NCBI RefSeq assembly: GCF_900996245.1
Contig: NZ_CAAJGK010000107.1
Span: 228,824 to 292,823 of the forward strand
Source: Paraburkholderia sp. BCC1886
Lineage (GTDB): Bacteria; Pseudomonadota; Gammaproteobacteria; Burkholderiales; Burkholderiaceae
Direction: 5' to 3'
DNA: 64,000 bases
The translations under genes were made by a program, and so were the position numbers. The notes under the pieces are model-generated. The model made no database searches, was not told the origin of the DNA, and saw nothing but the letters and a program-made list of their open reading frames with translations. How positions within the stretch are numbered: the first letter of the stretch is position 1; every line of letters starts with the position of its first letter. Below, piece by piece: positions 18,964 through 27,694 of this stretch.

Positions 18964-19797
18964 TCAGGCAGTCGTGAAAGCCAGGCCGACCTGCGCCGGG
19001 TCCTGACGGTAATAGCGCGCAAGTAGCCGGTAAAGCTCGGGATACGCAGCCTCGAACGCTTCGGGCGCAACGAACAGCGCCTCGCTGCAGACCGCGAAAA
19101 ACTCCGACGGGTGATCGGCCGCATACGGATCGATCAGCGAATCGCGTTCGAAACGCGTCCAGCGCCGTTGCGGCACCGCATCGACCTGGGCGCAGAAGTG
19201 GTCGTACGCGTGGTCGAACACGTCCGCCCAGCCGCTCGAGTCCAGTGGCGCGTGCCAGCGGCGCACGAGCGGCGGGTGGCCGTCCGCTTCGCCGTTCAGC
19301 ATGTCGAGCTTGTGCGCGAATTCGTGGATGACCACGTTGTAGGCGTCGCTGCCGCCGGTCATCTGCGCGTCTTCCCATGACAGCACGACCGGGCCGCCTT
19401 CCCACGCTTCGCCGCTTGCGTCCTGCTCGACTTCGTGCACCACGCCGTCTTCGTCCTCGACCGTCTTGCGGATCACGAATTCGCCCGGATAAACGATCAC
19501 GCCTACCCAGCCGCGGTACAGATCGAGACTCAGGTTCAGTACCGGCAAACAGGCTTGCGCGGCGATCGCGACGGTCATCGCGTCGGTGAGTTCGAGGTCG
19601 TGCGCCGTCGAGAATTCTTTCTGCGCGATGAACAGGCTCGTCATCTCACGCAGACGCGCGAGATCGGGCGCTGCGAGGCGGGCGAGAAACGGCAGGCGCT
19701 CGAGCGTCGCTTGCCAGAGCGCGTCGTCGATCGCGTAGTCGCGCAGCGCGCGGTCGCGGCGGCGCGTGCCTAGCCATTGGGTCAATTTCGAGAACAT
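18964..19797 (-). CDS. mtfA: Zinc-dependent peptidase, MtfA family
   Basis: 277 residues. The gluzincin motif is HEFAHKLDM with His158, Glu159 and His162; a further conserved Glu in the C-terminal half (HPSEFFAVCSEALF) is the likely third ligand. N-terminal blocks LPFLARLAAPDLARLREMTSLF and AAQACLPVLNLSLDLY are typical of MtfA (DUF980). In E. coli MtfA binds the repressor Mlc and has aminopeptidase activity. No Mlc or PTS gene is in this window, so that link is only family knowledge. It is cytoplasmic without signal peptide. It starts 16 bases downstream of the MFS gene stop, so it may be read from the MerR-MFS operon. Confidence 0.92.
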   Translation of the reverse strand: MFSKLTQWLGTRRRDRALRDYAIDDALWQATLERLPFLARLAAPDLARLREMTSLFIAQKEFSTAHDLELTDAMTVAIAAQACLPVLNLSLDLYRGWVGVIVYPGEFVIRKTVEDEDGVVHEVEQDASGEAWEGGPVVLSWEDAQMTGGSDAYNVVIHEFAHKLDMLNGEADGHPPLVRRWHAPLDSSGWADVFDHAYDHFCAQVDAVPQRRWTRFERDSLIDPYAADHPSEFFAVCSEALFVAPEAFEAAYPELYRLLARYYRQDPAQVGLAFTTA

Positions 19798-19813
19798 GGC
19801 CTGATGAAGCCTT

Positions 19814-21370
19814 TTAGTCGATCCGCTTTTGCCACGCGGCGAACAGGCCGCCGCATATCGCCACGCCGATCAGGAAGTAGAAGCCGTCCAGCGAACTCAG
19901 AAAGCTGGCCTGCTGCGCGACGCTCCGGCTGATCGTCACCAGCGCCAGCGCATGCGCGTCCGAAGGCGGCCGGCCGGCGGCGGTGAAGCTTCGGGTCAGC
20001 GCGGCGAGCGCGTTCTGAAACACCGGATTGTACGGATTCACGAACTCGGCGAGGCGACTTTGATGCAGGGCGAGCCGATGCTGTTCGACGATGATGACCG
20101 ATGCGGTCGCAAACGAGATGGTCAATTGGCGCACGATGTTTTTCAGCCGGTAGCCGTGCGTGAATTCTTCGATGGCAAACACGCGGAACGTCAGATTGGC
20201 GACCGGCAGCACGATGAAGAGCAGCAGCAGACCGCGCAGCAGCATCGGCAGAATCAGCGCGGCTTCGCCGACGCCCGGCGACATGCGCATCATTGCTGCG
20301 CAGGTGAGCGCGGCCAGCCCGAAGCCCGGCACGATGATCCACTTCTTGTGCGGCAGGAGTTTGGCGTAACGGAAGTAGAAGAAGAGCGCGCTCGCGGAAA
20401 TGAGCGAGGTGATGCCGACCAGCTGGCCGGCGTTGTCGACCGGATAATCCAGGCCGCCTTCGAGAAAGCGCGAGATCAGATAGCTCAACACCGTCGAGAT
20501 GTAGTAGTAGAACATGTACAGCACGAGCCCAACCTGGAAGACTTTCTCGCGCAATGCGTGCAGACGCACGAGCGGCGACGGGTGATGCCATTGCTGATAC
20601 GCGAACCAGCCCAGCGCGACGAGGCCGGCGAGCGTCAGCAGAATCAGTCCGGGCGATGCGCTGAACAACTGGAAGCGCACCTGCTGCATCACGATCTGCA
20701 GCGCGCCTTGCGCGAACGCGAAAATCAGGTAAGGCCAGAAGTGCGCCGAGCCGCGCTCCTCCGGCAGGCGGTTGCCGCTGTCGGGCAGCGCGAGCAGGGC
20801 GAGCAGCGCGAACAGCACGCCCACCGGCGCGGTGCAGGCGAACAGCGCGCGCCAGTCGAAGTGGGCCACCAGCTGACCGCCGATCAGCGGTGCGAGCGCG
20901 CTGCCGAGCACGATCATCAGAAGGAACGCGCGGGTGGCCGCCGGTCGCTGTTGCGGCTTGAAACTCATCTGGATCAGGATGCGGCAGGTACCCATCATCG
21001 GGCCGATGAAGTAGCCTTGAAAGCCGCGCGCCAACGCGAGTTCGAACGAGGATTCGCAGAGCGTCGACGCGACCGCCCCCGCCGAATACAGCAGCATGCA
21101 GGCCGCGACGTAACGGCGATAACCGAAGCGCTCGACCCACCACTGTTGCTGCAGGATGCCGAGCACCGCGGCCACTGCGTACGAGCTGGAGGCCCACACC
21201 AGTTCGTCGGGCGACGCGTTGATGCCGCCGGCGATGTAACTGGTGAAAAACGAGAAGATGGCGTTGTCGAAATAATCGAGGCCGGTGACGATGGCCAGCA
21301 CCCAGGGGAAGAAGTCGCCGCGCAGTTTGTCGACGCTCAATAGCGGCACGCGGGGCGCGTTTGCGCTCAT
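19814..21370 (-). CDS. MFS transporter, DHA2 (EmrB-like) family
   Basis: 518 residues, about 14 hydrophobic helices, the size of DHA2 drug/proton antiporters. It begins MSANAPRVPLLSVDKLRGDFFPW, with ASSSYAVAAVLGILQQQWWVERFGYRRY as the helix 2-3 loop and MMGTCRILIQMSF following. The usual antiporter motif C (GPxxGG-type) appears as LGSALAPLIGGQL. A large soluble loop before the last helix (NPVFQNALAALTRSFTAAGRP and ISRSVAQQASFLSSLDGFY) matches EmrB/FarB-like members. The start ATG overlaps the stop of the MerR gene by 4 bases (ATGA), so a dedicated regulator controls it. Substrate unknown. Confidence 0.9.
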   Translation of the reverse strand: MSANAPRVPLLSVDKLRGDFFPWVLAIVTGLDYFDNAIFSFFTSYIAGGINASPDELVWASSSYAVAAVLGILQQQWWVERFGYRRYVAACMLLYSAGAVASTLCESSFELALARGFQGYFIGPMMGTCRILIQMSFKPQQRPAATRAFLLMIVLGSALAPLIGGQLVAHFDWRALFACTAPVGVLFALLALLALPDSGNRLPEERGSAHFWPYLIFAFAQGALQIVMQQVRFQLFSASPGLILLTLAGLVALGWFAYQQWHHPSPLVRLHALREKVFQVGLVLYMFYYYISTVLSYLISRFLEGGLDYPVDNAGQLVGITSLISASALFFYFRYAKLLPHKKWIIVPGFGLAALTCAAMMRMSPGVGEAALILPMLLRGLLLLFIVLPVANLTFRVFAIEEFTHGYRLKNIVRQLTISFATASVIIVEQHRLALHQSRLAEFVNPYNPVFQNALAALTRSFTAAGRPPSDAHALALVTISRSVAQQASFLSSLDGFYFLIGVAICGGLFAAWQKRID

Positions 21371-22032
21371 GACAGGTCGCCTGGTTTGCTGCGGGCGCGT
21401 GTGGGTTTGCGGGTGGGTTTGCGGGTGGTTGTGCTCTTCGGCGAGGTCGCATCGGGTGATGATGCGTCGGGCGCCGATGCGCCGGGCGTCGATGCGTCGG
21501 GCGCCGATGCGCGGGGCGTCGATGCGCCGGGCGCCGCTACGCCGGGCGTCGCTACGCCGGGCGTCGCTACGCGTACTTTGCGGCGTTGTTCTAGCAGGGT
21601 GTCGGCGTTTTCGCCGGCGAGGCGCCGTTCGAGATAGTCCAGATCGGGCGCGAGATCGGCGCGCAGCTTTTGCGCTTCCTTGAGCTCACGCCGCATCGAC
21701 TCGATGCGCGCGTCGAGCGCATCCGCCTGTTCGGCGATCGCATCGCGAATCTGTTGCAACGATTCGAGCGAATAGCGATGACCGCCGTCGACCGGTTCGA
21801 GTGGCCGCTTCAACATCTCGGTCACGCTTTGCAGTGAAAAACCGAGCGAGCGCAAACGCAGAATGCGTCCGAAACGTTTCAGGTCTTCTTCGTCGTAGAG
21901 CCGGTAGCGGCCCTCGCTGCGCGTGGGCGAAACGAGGCCGCGTTCCTCGTAATACTTCAGCGTGCGCGGCGTGACGCCGAGTCGTTCGGCGGCATCGCGC
22001 ACGGTGAGTGGGGCGGACGTGTCTTTCGGCAT
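21367..22032 (-). CDS. MerR-family regulator of the adjacent MFS pump
   Basis: 221 residues from ATG 22032 (MPKDTSAPLTVRDAAERLGV); ATG 22062 would add ten residues, but it sits right on a -10-like TACAAT, so the inner start is preferred. The winged helix RDAAERLGVTPRTLKYYEERGLV and GRYRLYDEEDLKRFGRILRLRSLGFSL is followed by a long dimerisation helix. The C-terminal 70 residues are low complexity: seven copies of a 15-base repeat (21461-21565) coding for pentapeptides like TPGVA and APGAS, then a Lys/Arg/Thr-rich end (TTTRKPTRKPTRARSK). It overlaps the MFS start by 4 bases. A palindrome at 22075-22090 is a candidate operator. Confidence 0.88.
   Translation of the reverse strand: MPKDTSAPLTVRDAAERLGVTPRTLKYYEERGLVSPTRSEGRYRLYDEEDLKRFGRILRLRSLGFSLQSVTEMLKRPLEPVDGGHRYSLESLQQIRDAIAEQADALDARIESMRRELKEAQKLRADLAPDLDYLERRLAGENADTLLEQRRKVRVATPGVATPGVAAPGASTPRASAPDASTPGASAPDASSPDATSPKSTTTRKPTRKPTRARSKPGDLS
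21461..21565. repeat. 15-bp tandem repeat, seven copies, inside the MerR gene
   Basis: Units of the form GATGCGCCGGGCGTC repeat with period 15 and few changes, in frame, coding for a pentapeptide repeat in the regulator's C-terminus. Confidence 0.9.
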
Positions 22033-22060
22033 AAGAGATCGGCTTCTCGAGGCAGTCGGC

Positions 22061-22090
22061 ATTGTACTTCAACGTGTACGTTCACGTACA
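22061..22090 (-). promoter_or_regulatory. Candidate promoter and operator of the MerR-MFS operon
   Basis: On the minus strand a -10-like TACAAT (22061-22066) is preceded by the palindrome TGTACGTGAACGTACA (22075-22090, arms of 7 bases with 2 central bases). This is where a MerR protein would bind. The -35 is not clear. Confidence 0.55.
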
Positions 22091-22150
22091 TCTTGCGGCA
22101 ACCGGCCGCAAAAGCATAAGCGTGAGGATTAGCATCAGAAACGCGGGCGA

Positions 22151-22180
22151 AAAAAAACCGCTCGGGCTCGTGAGCGGTTT
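22151..22180 (-). terminator. Intrinsic terminator of rho
   Basis: AAACCGCTC and GAGCGGTTT (22155-22163 / 22172-22180) form a 9-bp stem with an 8-base loop, followed on the minus strand by a run of T (complement of the A-tract from 22151). Confidence 0.9.
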
Positions 22181-22237
22181 CTCGTATGGCGCGACGCCTT
22201 CAGGCGTCGTTTGTCACTGTTGCTGAAGCGCACAGCT

Positions 22238-23506
22238 TTAGCTGTTGCCGCCCCGGCGCATCATGTCGAAGAACTCGGAATTGCTCTTCGTCTGGCGAAT
22301 CTTGTCGAGCAGGAATTCCATCGATTCGACTTCATCCATATCGTGAATGAACTTGCGCAAGACCCAGATTTTTTGCAGCACTTCGGGCTTGATCAGCAGT
22401 TCTTCGCGGCGCGTGCCGGACTTGTTCAGGTTGATCGACGGATAGACGCGTTTTTCAGCGAGACGACGTTCCAGATGCACTTCCATATTGCCGGTGCCCT
22501 TGAACTCTTCGTAGATCACGTCGTCCATGCGGCTGCCGGTTTCGATCAGCGCAGTGCCGATGATTGTAAGCGAGCCGCCTTCTTCGATATTGCGTGCCGC
22601 GCCGAAGAAGCGCTTCGGACGTTGCAGCGCGTTGGCGTCGACGCCGCCGGTGAGCACCTTGCCCGAGGCCGGCACGACCGTGTTGTAAGCGCGCGCGAGA
22701 CGCGTGATCGAGTCGAGCAGAATGACCACGTCGTTCTTCATTTCGACGAGGCGCTTGGCTTTCTCGATCACCATTTCGGCGACCTGCACGTGACGCGCGG
22801 CGGGTTCGTCGAACGTGGAGGCGATCACTTCGCCGGCCACCGAACGCTGCATTTCGGTCACTTCTTCAGGACGTTCGTCGATCAGCAGCACGAACAGCAC
22901 GACATCCGGATGATTCTGTTTGATGGCATGCGCGATGTGTTGCAGCATCACGGTCTTGCCGGACTTCGGCGAGGCGACCAGCAGACCGCGTTGGCCTTTG
23001 CCGATCGGCGCGATCATGTCGATGATGCGGCCCGTGACGTTTTCTTCGCCACGCATTTCACGTTCGAGCAGCAGCACCTTGTTCGGGTGCAGCGGCGTCA
23101 GATTTTCGAACATGATCTTGTGCTTCGAGGCTTCCGGCGGCTGGCCGTTGACCTTGTCCACCTTCACCAGCGCGAAATAACGTTCGCCGTCTTTCGGCGT
23201 ACGCACTTCACCTTCGATCGTATCGCCCGTATGCAGGTTGAAGCGGCGGATTTGCGACGGGCTGATATAGATATCGTCCGTGCTGGCGAGGTACGAAGTT
23301 TCCGGGGAACGCAGGAAACCGAAACCGTCCGGCAGCACTTCGAGCGTGCCGTCGCCGAAGATCGTGTCGCCCGTTTTGGCTCGTTTTTTTAGAATGGCGA
23401 ACATCAATTCCTGCTTGCGCAGGCGGTTCGCACTTTCGATCTCGAGGCCGTTGGCCATCTCGATCAATTCGGACACGTGCAGAGTCTTAAGCTCGGATAA
23501 ATGCAT
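22238..23506 (-). CDS. rho: Transcription termination factor Rho
   Basis: 422 residues (MHLSELKTLHVSELIEMANG). This hexameric RNA helicase ends transcription at Rho-dependent sites. The N-terminal Rho domain and OSB cold-shock-like RNA-binding domain (about residues 50-120: GFGFLRSPETSYLASTDDIYISPSQIRRFNLHTGD) precede the ATPase with P-loop LLVASPKSGKT and Walker B VVILLDSITRLARAYN. GGVDANALQRPKRFFGAARN and IEEGGSLTIIGTALIETGSRMDD follow. Full length and intact. The region upstream to trxA is 275 bases long and contains a perfect 16-bp inverted repeat, possibly part of a leader where Rho regulates itself. Confidence 0.98.
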   Translation of the reverse strand: MHLSELKTLHVSELIEMANGLEIESANRLRKQELMFAILKKRAKTGDTIFGDGTLEVLPDGFGFLRSPETSYLASTDDIYISPSQIRRFNLHTGDTIEGEVRTPKDGERYFALVKVDKVNGQPPEASKHKIMFENLTPLHPNKVLLLEREMRGEENVTGRIIDMIAPIGKGQRGLLVASPKSGKTVMLQHIAHAIKQNHPDVVLFVLLIDERPEEVTEMQRSVAGEVIASTFDEPAARHVQVAEMVIEKAKRLVEMKNDVVILLDSITRLARAYNTVVPASGKVLTGGVDANALQRPKRFFGAARNIEEGGSLTIIGTALIETGSRMDDVIYEEFKGTGNMEVHLERRLAEKRVYPSINLNKSGTRREELLIKPEVLQKIWVLRKFIHDMDEVESMEFLLDKIRQTKSNSEFFDMMRRGGNS

Positions 23507-23662
23507 ACGGAGAACCCGCGGGAGAAGGTGCGACGAAATGAAATCTGGGAGAAGAATGAGCGGAACCGCTCATCAAAGGACTTGGACGTCTTATCGACGT
23601 TTTGTGGATTCTAGCATAGCACACGCCAATTTCCGCCAGTGCGACGGTGTGGCATGTTTGTT

Positions 23663-23696
23663 AATGAGCGTGTTGTCGCACGACAACACGCTCATT
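23663..23696. repeat. 16-bp perfect inverted repeat between trxA and rho
   Basis: AATGAGCGTGTTGTCG (23663-23678), two central bases, and its exact complement (23681-23696). No T-tract follows on either strand, so it is not a standard terminator. It lies about 157-190 bases upstream of the rho start codon. Confidence 0.85.
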
Positions 23697-23781
23697 CTGC
23701 AAGCCGGACGCCTCGAACTGAAAGTGGAGGCGTTGCTATGAGTACTTGCAGCAGGCTATACGACGGGTGTTACAGCGGCGA

Positions 23782-24108
23782 TTACAGATTTCCGTCGAGG
23801 AATGCCGTGAGTTGCGACTTCGACAACGCGCCGACTTTTTGAGCGGCGACCGCACCGTTCTTGAACAGGATCAGCGTGGGGATACCGCGCACGCCGAACT
23901 TGACCGGCGTCGATTGATGTTCGTCGACATTGATCTTGGCGATTTGCAGGCGATCGGCGTAATCCTTTGCGACTTCGTCGAGGATCGGCGCGATCATCTT
24001 GCACGGACCGCACCATTCAGCCCAGAAGTCGAGCAGCACGGGTTTATCGGATTTCACGACGTCCTGTTCGAACGATGCGTCGCTGATATGCTTGATTGAT
24101 TCGCTCAT
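23782..24108 (-). CDS. trxA: Thioredoxin
   Basis: 108 residues from ATG 24108 (MSESIKHISDASFEQDV). The active-site motif WCGPC has Cys33 and Cys36. The cis-proline loop VRGIPTLILFKNG and the C-terminal QLTAFLDGNL are typical. It is a cytoplasmic disulfide reductase that feeds ribonucleotide reductase, PAPS reductase and others. Upstream in-frame codons exist but give no family sequence. The order trxA-rho on one strand is conserved in beta-proteobacteria. Confidence 0.97.
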   Translation of the reverse strand: MSESIKHISDASFEQDVVKSDKPVLLDFWAEWCGPCKMIAPILDEVAKDYADRLQIAKINVDEHQSTPVKFGVRGIPTLILFKNGAVAAQKVGALSKSQLTAFLDGNL

Positions 24109-24573
24109 TGTATGAATACCTCTATCGGTTCGAGGCCCGCCTGAATTGCTCGCCACGATACGTCAAAATCTAGGGGAAACTTCCGTTCGCACTTCGTTCG
24201 CTTTACCGCCACCCAAGCCTCCGGACTCGATACCCAATCAGTGAAAACCCGATTGGGAAGGGCAGAAGGCTCGCCGTGGCGGGTCATCGGTACGGCAGTT
24301 TAGCTTAATTCGCTATGTGCTGCCGGTGGGCGATAGTACCCATCAGGGGCAGGGGGCCAATGGCTGCCGACGATGTGTCGCCCAAGGTGTTCACGGCTAC
24401 GATTCGTCACGACGGAGCTTATGTGGTGGCCGGTCGGGCAAACACAAGTGGCTTCGCTTTTCGACATGCAGTTACGTAGAGGGGGACGGCGGCACGCGCG
24501 CCGAAGACGCCCGATTCGCTGCTTTGTTCGTATTAACAGTCGCATGTTGGTGCAAGCGATGATAGAATCTTTC
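24109..24573. other. Divergent intergenic region trxA / ffs
   Basis: About 465 bases. It should hold the trxA promoter (leftward) and the ffs promoter (rightward, -10 at 24563). A 7-bp inverted repeat CCCAATC/GATTGGG lies at 24233-24257. Several overlapping short open frames on both strands have no recognisable protein features, and I do not call them genes. Confidence 0.5.
24563..24568 (+). promoter_or_regulatory. -10 box of ffs
   Basis: TAGAAT, six bases before the predicted 5' end of the 4.5S RNA. The -35 is weak. Confidence 0.55.
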
Positions 24574-24674
24574 GTGACGGGCCTCCTCGCATGGAGGGAT
24601 GGTCAATCTGGTCAGGTCGGGAACGAAGCAGCCACAGCCGTTTTCCACCAGTGCCGAGGGTTAGGCTCGTCACC
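24574..24674 (+). ncRNA. ffs: 4.5S signal recognition particle RNA
   Basis: About 100 bases. The universally conserved SRP domain IV core TGGTCAGGTCGGGAACGAAG is followed by CAGCC, giving the symmetric and asymmetric internal loops that bind Ffh. The ends pair: GTGACGGGCC at the 5' end with GGCTCGTCAC at the 3' end, closing a long hairpin. It is located just before dnaX, as in many Burkholderiales. End positions are estimated from the terminal stem, give or take a few bases. Confidence 0.93.
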
Positions 24675-24876
24675 TTCCTTTTTCCTGCAGTGTGTTTCCG
24701 CATATCACTATCTTCTTCTTGTTGGTCCGTCCGTTGGTTCGTTGGTCAGTTCGCTCGTCCTCTGCTTTTCCCGCAAGTCTCTCCAGGTCTTCTCCCGGTC
24801 GTCAGCCAGATCAAACGCAATGACAGCGTGCGTTCGCGTGCCGTTTCGATTCGGTTTTGCACGCCATCGTTACTGA

Positions 24877-24882
24877 TACAAT
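24877..24882 (+). promoter_or_regulatory. -10 box directly before dnaX
   Basis: TACAAT ends 6 bases before the dnaX ATG, which would make the transcript leaderless or nearly so. No Shine-Dalgarno sequence is seen. Confidence 0.5.
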
Positions 24883-24888
24883 TTCCGG

Positions 24889-27636
24889 ATGACCTATCAA
24901 GTTCTCGCACGCAAATGGCGGCCGAAGGATTTCGCTTCGCTCGTCGGACAGGAGCACGTGGTGCGCGCGCTCACGCACGCGCTCGACGGTGGCCGTCTGC
25001 ATCACGCCTATCTGTTTACCGGCACGCGCGGGGTCGGCAAAACCACGTTATCGCGCATCTTTGCCAAGGCGCTGAATTGCGAGACCGGCGTGACCTCCAC
25101 GCCATGTGGCGTGTGTCGTGCATGCCGTGAAATCGACGAAGGCCGTTTCGTCGATTACGTCGAAATGGACGCCGCGAGCAACCGCGGTGTCGACGAGATG
25201 GCGGCGCTACTCGAACGCGCGGTTTATGCGCCGGTCGACGCGCGCTTCAAGGTCTACATGATCGACGAAGTGCACATGCTCACCAACCACGCGTTCAACG
25301 CCATGTTGAAGACGCTCGAAGAACCCCCCGCTCACGTCAAATTCATTCTCGCCACGACCGACCCGCAGAAAATTCCGGTCACGGTCCTGTCGCGCTGTTT
25401 GCAGTTCAATCTGAAGCAGATGCCGGCCGGGCACATCGTGTCGCATCTCGAGCATATCCTCGGCGAAGAACAGGTTCCCTACGACGCGCAGGCGTTGCGT
25501 CTGCTCGCGCGCGCCGCCGACGGGTCGATGCGCGACGCGCTTTCGCTGACCGACCAGGCCATCGCCTATTCGGCCAATCAGGTGAACGAGGAAGCGGTAC
25601 GCGGCATGCTCGGCGCGCTGGACCAAAGCTACCTGATCCGTTTGCTCGACGCGCTGGCCGACGGCGACGGTGCGGCCGTGTTGTCGGTGGCCGATGAAAT
25701 GGCGCTGCGCAGCCTGTCGTTCTCGACCGCGTTGCAGGATCTGGCGAGTTTGCTGCATCGGGTCGCCTGGGCGCAGTTCGCGCCGTCGTCGGTGCTGGAC
25801 GAATGGCCGGAAGCGGCCGATCTGCGTCGCTTCGCCGACACGCTGAGCGCGGAGCAGGTGCAACTGTTCTATCAGATCGCCACGATCGGCCGCAGCGAGT
25901 TGGGCCTCGCGCCCGACGAGTACGCGGGTTTCACGATGACCTTGTTGCGCATGCTCGCGTTCGAGCCGGCGCCGACGGGCGGCGGTGGTGGTGTGGCCGG
26001 CGGCGGACGTGCCGCGGGTGCCGCAGGTGCGGGCGCCGGCAAACGCGCCGCGGCTTCGGCGGCGCTCGCCGCGCCGCAGCGCGCGTCGGCTGCGCAAGCG
26101 ACACCCATCGCCGCGAGTCCAGTCGCCGACGTTCCAGCGGTCAATGCCAGGCGCGTGGATGCATCGCCCGAGACTTCCAGCGCAACTTTCTCGAAGCCGG
26201 CCGCGGACGCTCCAGCGTCAACGCAAGATCCGCAGCCTGCAACTTCCAGCGCGGCTTCCGCGAAGCCGGTTGCGGATGCACCGGTAGCATTGCAGGATCC
26301 GCAGCCTGCAGCGGTTCCCGCTCCAGGTGCTGCAACGCCGGTCGTCGACGACAATGCGGCAGCGCTGGTCGACACGCCTGCGGCGAGCGGATCCGCGACC
26401 AACGAGGCATCGTCCGGGTCCCCGGAACCCGCGCAGGCAGTTGAGCAGATGGCTCCGGCCCGCAAGTTGGCACCTTGGGAAGACGCCGACACAGCGGCTG
26501 CATCGTCGGAACGTGCGAGCAACGCGTCCGAATCCACCGGAGCTATCCGCGCAACGGCTTCTGCCGATGCACCGTCTGCTGAGCCCGTCATGGCTGCCGC
26601 AGCGCAAGCGGTGCAAGCCACGGTGCCGCAGGTTGCCACACCTGTTGCAGTCGCAGTCGAGGCTGCCGCAGCTTCCGCCGCCACACCCGCTGCGGCACCC
26701 GCGCCGCGCCGCGCAGGCGGCGCGAGCGAAGCGCTAAACGTACTACGAAGTGCCGGTCTGAAAGTGTCGCCCGAGCGGGGTCGCGCTACCGCAGGTGCGT
26801 CTGTGCCGCCAGTCACGCCTAAGCCCGTCGCGCCCCGCGTGGTCGTCAACGTGCCGACGCCGGGCGCACCGCGCCGCGCCGCTGAACCGAACTCCGCGCC
26901 CGCTGCCGCCACACGCGCAGCAGCGCATCCGGCACCGCCCGTCACGCAAAACGGCTCGGCATCCAACGGCTCGTCACACAATGCCCCGAGCCACAACCAC
27001 GCATCCCCGAACGACTCGTCGGTCCCGCCCTGGGACGACATGCCGCTCGACGAATACATGCCGTTGACCGCCGCCGACGAGGGCTACTACGGCCTGCCCG
27101 ACGACAGCGACATGCCGGTCTTCGACAGCGGTCCCGACGACGTGCGCATGCAGTCCGCCGCACCATCCGCGCCGCCGCCCGTGGTCGATCAGCGTCCGCT
27201 GCCGCCGGCCGTCCCGCTCGATCCGCTGGGCTTCACCGGCGACTGGCCCGCGCTCGCCGTCGATCTGCCGCTCAAGGGCATCTCGTATCAACTCGCGTTC
27301 AACAGCGAACTGATGGCGCTCGAGGGCAGCACGCTCAAGCTGAACGTGCCGGTCCCGCAATATGCCGAAGCCTCACAGGTCGCCAAGCTTAAAATCGCAC
27401 TCGTCGAACGGCTCGGCCGGAACGTCGATCTGCTGGTCGAAGTCGGCCCGGCCCGTCGGACTGCCGCCGCGCGCGATACCGCGCTGCGCGCCCAGCGTCA
27501 GCAGGAAGCGGAACGCGAAATCGGCGCCGATCCGTTCGTCCAATCGCTGATCCGCGAATTCGGCGCGCGCATCGTGCCCGGCTCGGTCCGACCGTTGACA
27601 CCGGATGCCGCGAACGGCGCGTCGCCGGCCCACTGA
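24889..27636 (+). CDS. dnaX: DNA polymerase III subunits gamma/tau
   Basis: 915 residues (MTYQVLARKWRPKDFASLVG). Clamp-loader ATPase with Walker A GTRGVGKT at 45-52, zinc ligands Cys64, Cys73, Cys76 and Cys79, Walker B MIDEVHML and sensor LSRCLQF. Domains I-III end near residue 360. Residues about 363-770 are a very long Ala/Pro-rich disordered linker with an internal 69-base duplication (26173-26310). A C-terminal tau domain follows (LPLKGISYQLAFNSELMALEG), which in E. coli binds the polymerase. I see no A AAA AAG slippery site near the end of domain III, so a frameshifted gamma form is not supported. E. coli DnaX is 643 residues, so this is much longer. Confidence 0.96.
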   Translation: MTYQVLARKWRPKDFASLVGQEHVVRALTHALDGGRLHHAYLFTGTRGVGKTTLSRIFAKALNCETGVTSTPCGVCRACREIDEGRFVDYVEMDAASNRGVDEMAALLERAVYAPVDARFKVYMIDEVHMLTNHAFNAMLKTLEEPPAHVKFILATTDPQKIPVTVLSRCLQFNLKQMPAGHIVSHLEHILGEEQVPYDAQALRLLARAADGSMRDALSLTDQAIAYSANQVNEEAVRGMLGALDQSYLIRLLDALADGDGAAVLSVADEMALRSLSFSTALQDLASLLHRVAWAQFAPSSVLDEWPEAADLRRFADTLSAEQVQLFYQIATIGRSELGLAPDEYAGFTMTLLRMLAFEPAPTGGGGGVAGGGRAAGAAGAGAGKRAAASAALAAPQRASAAQATPIAASPVADVPAVNARRVDASPETSSATFSKPAADAPASTQDPQPATSSAASAKPVADAPVALQDPQPAAVPAPGAATPVVDDNAAALVDTPAASGSATNEASSGSPEPAQAVEQMAPARKLAPWEDADTAAASSERASNASESTGAIRATASADAPSAEPVMAAAAQAVQATVPQVATPVAVAVEAAAASAATPAAAPAPRRAGGASEALNVLRSAGLKVSPERGRATAGASVPPVTPKPVAPRVVVNVPTPGAPRRAAEPNSAPAAATRAAAHPAPPVTQNGSASNGSSHNAPSHNHASPNDSSVPPWDDMPLDEYMPLTAADEGYYGLPDDSDMPVFDSGPDDVRMQSAAPSAPPPVVDQRPLPPAVPLDPLGFTGDWPALAVDLPLKGISYQLAFNSELMALEGSTLKLNVPVPQYAEASQVAKLKIALVERLGRNVDLLVEVGPARRTAAARDTALRAQRQQEAEREIGADPFVQSLIREFGARIVPGSVRPLTPDAANGASPAH
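26173..26310 (+). repeat. 69-bp imperfect tandem duplication in dnaX
   Basis: Two copies starting at 26173 and 26242, each encoding 23 residues of the type TSSAxxSKPxADAPxxxQDPQP, in the disordered linker. Confidence 0.85.
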
Positions 27637-27694
27637 TTTCCCGCGCTTTCGCGCACCCGAATCCAGATTCACGCTATCAAGAAGGAGCATGTCC

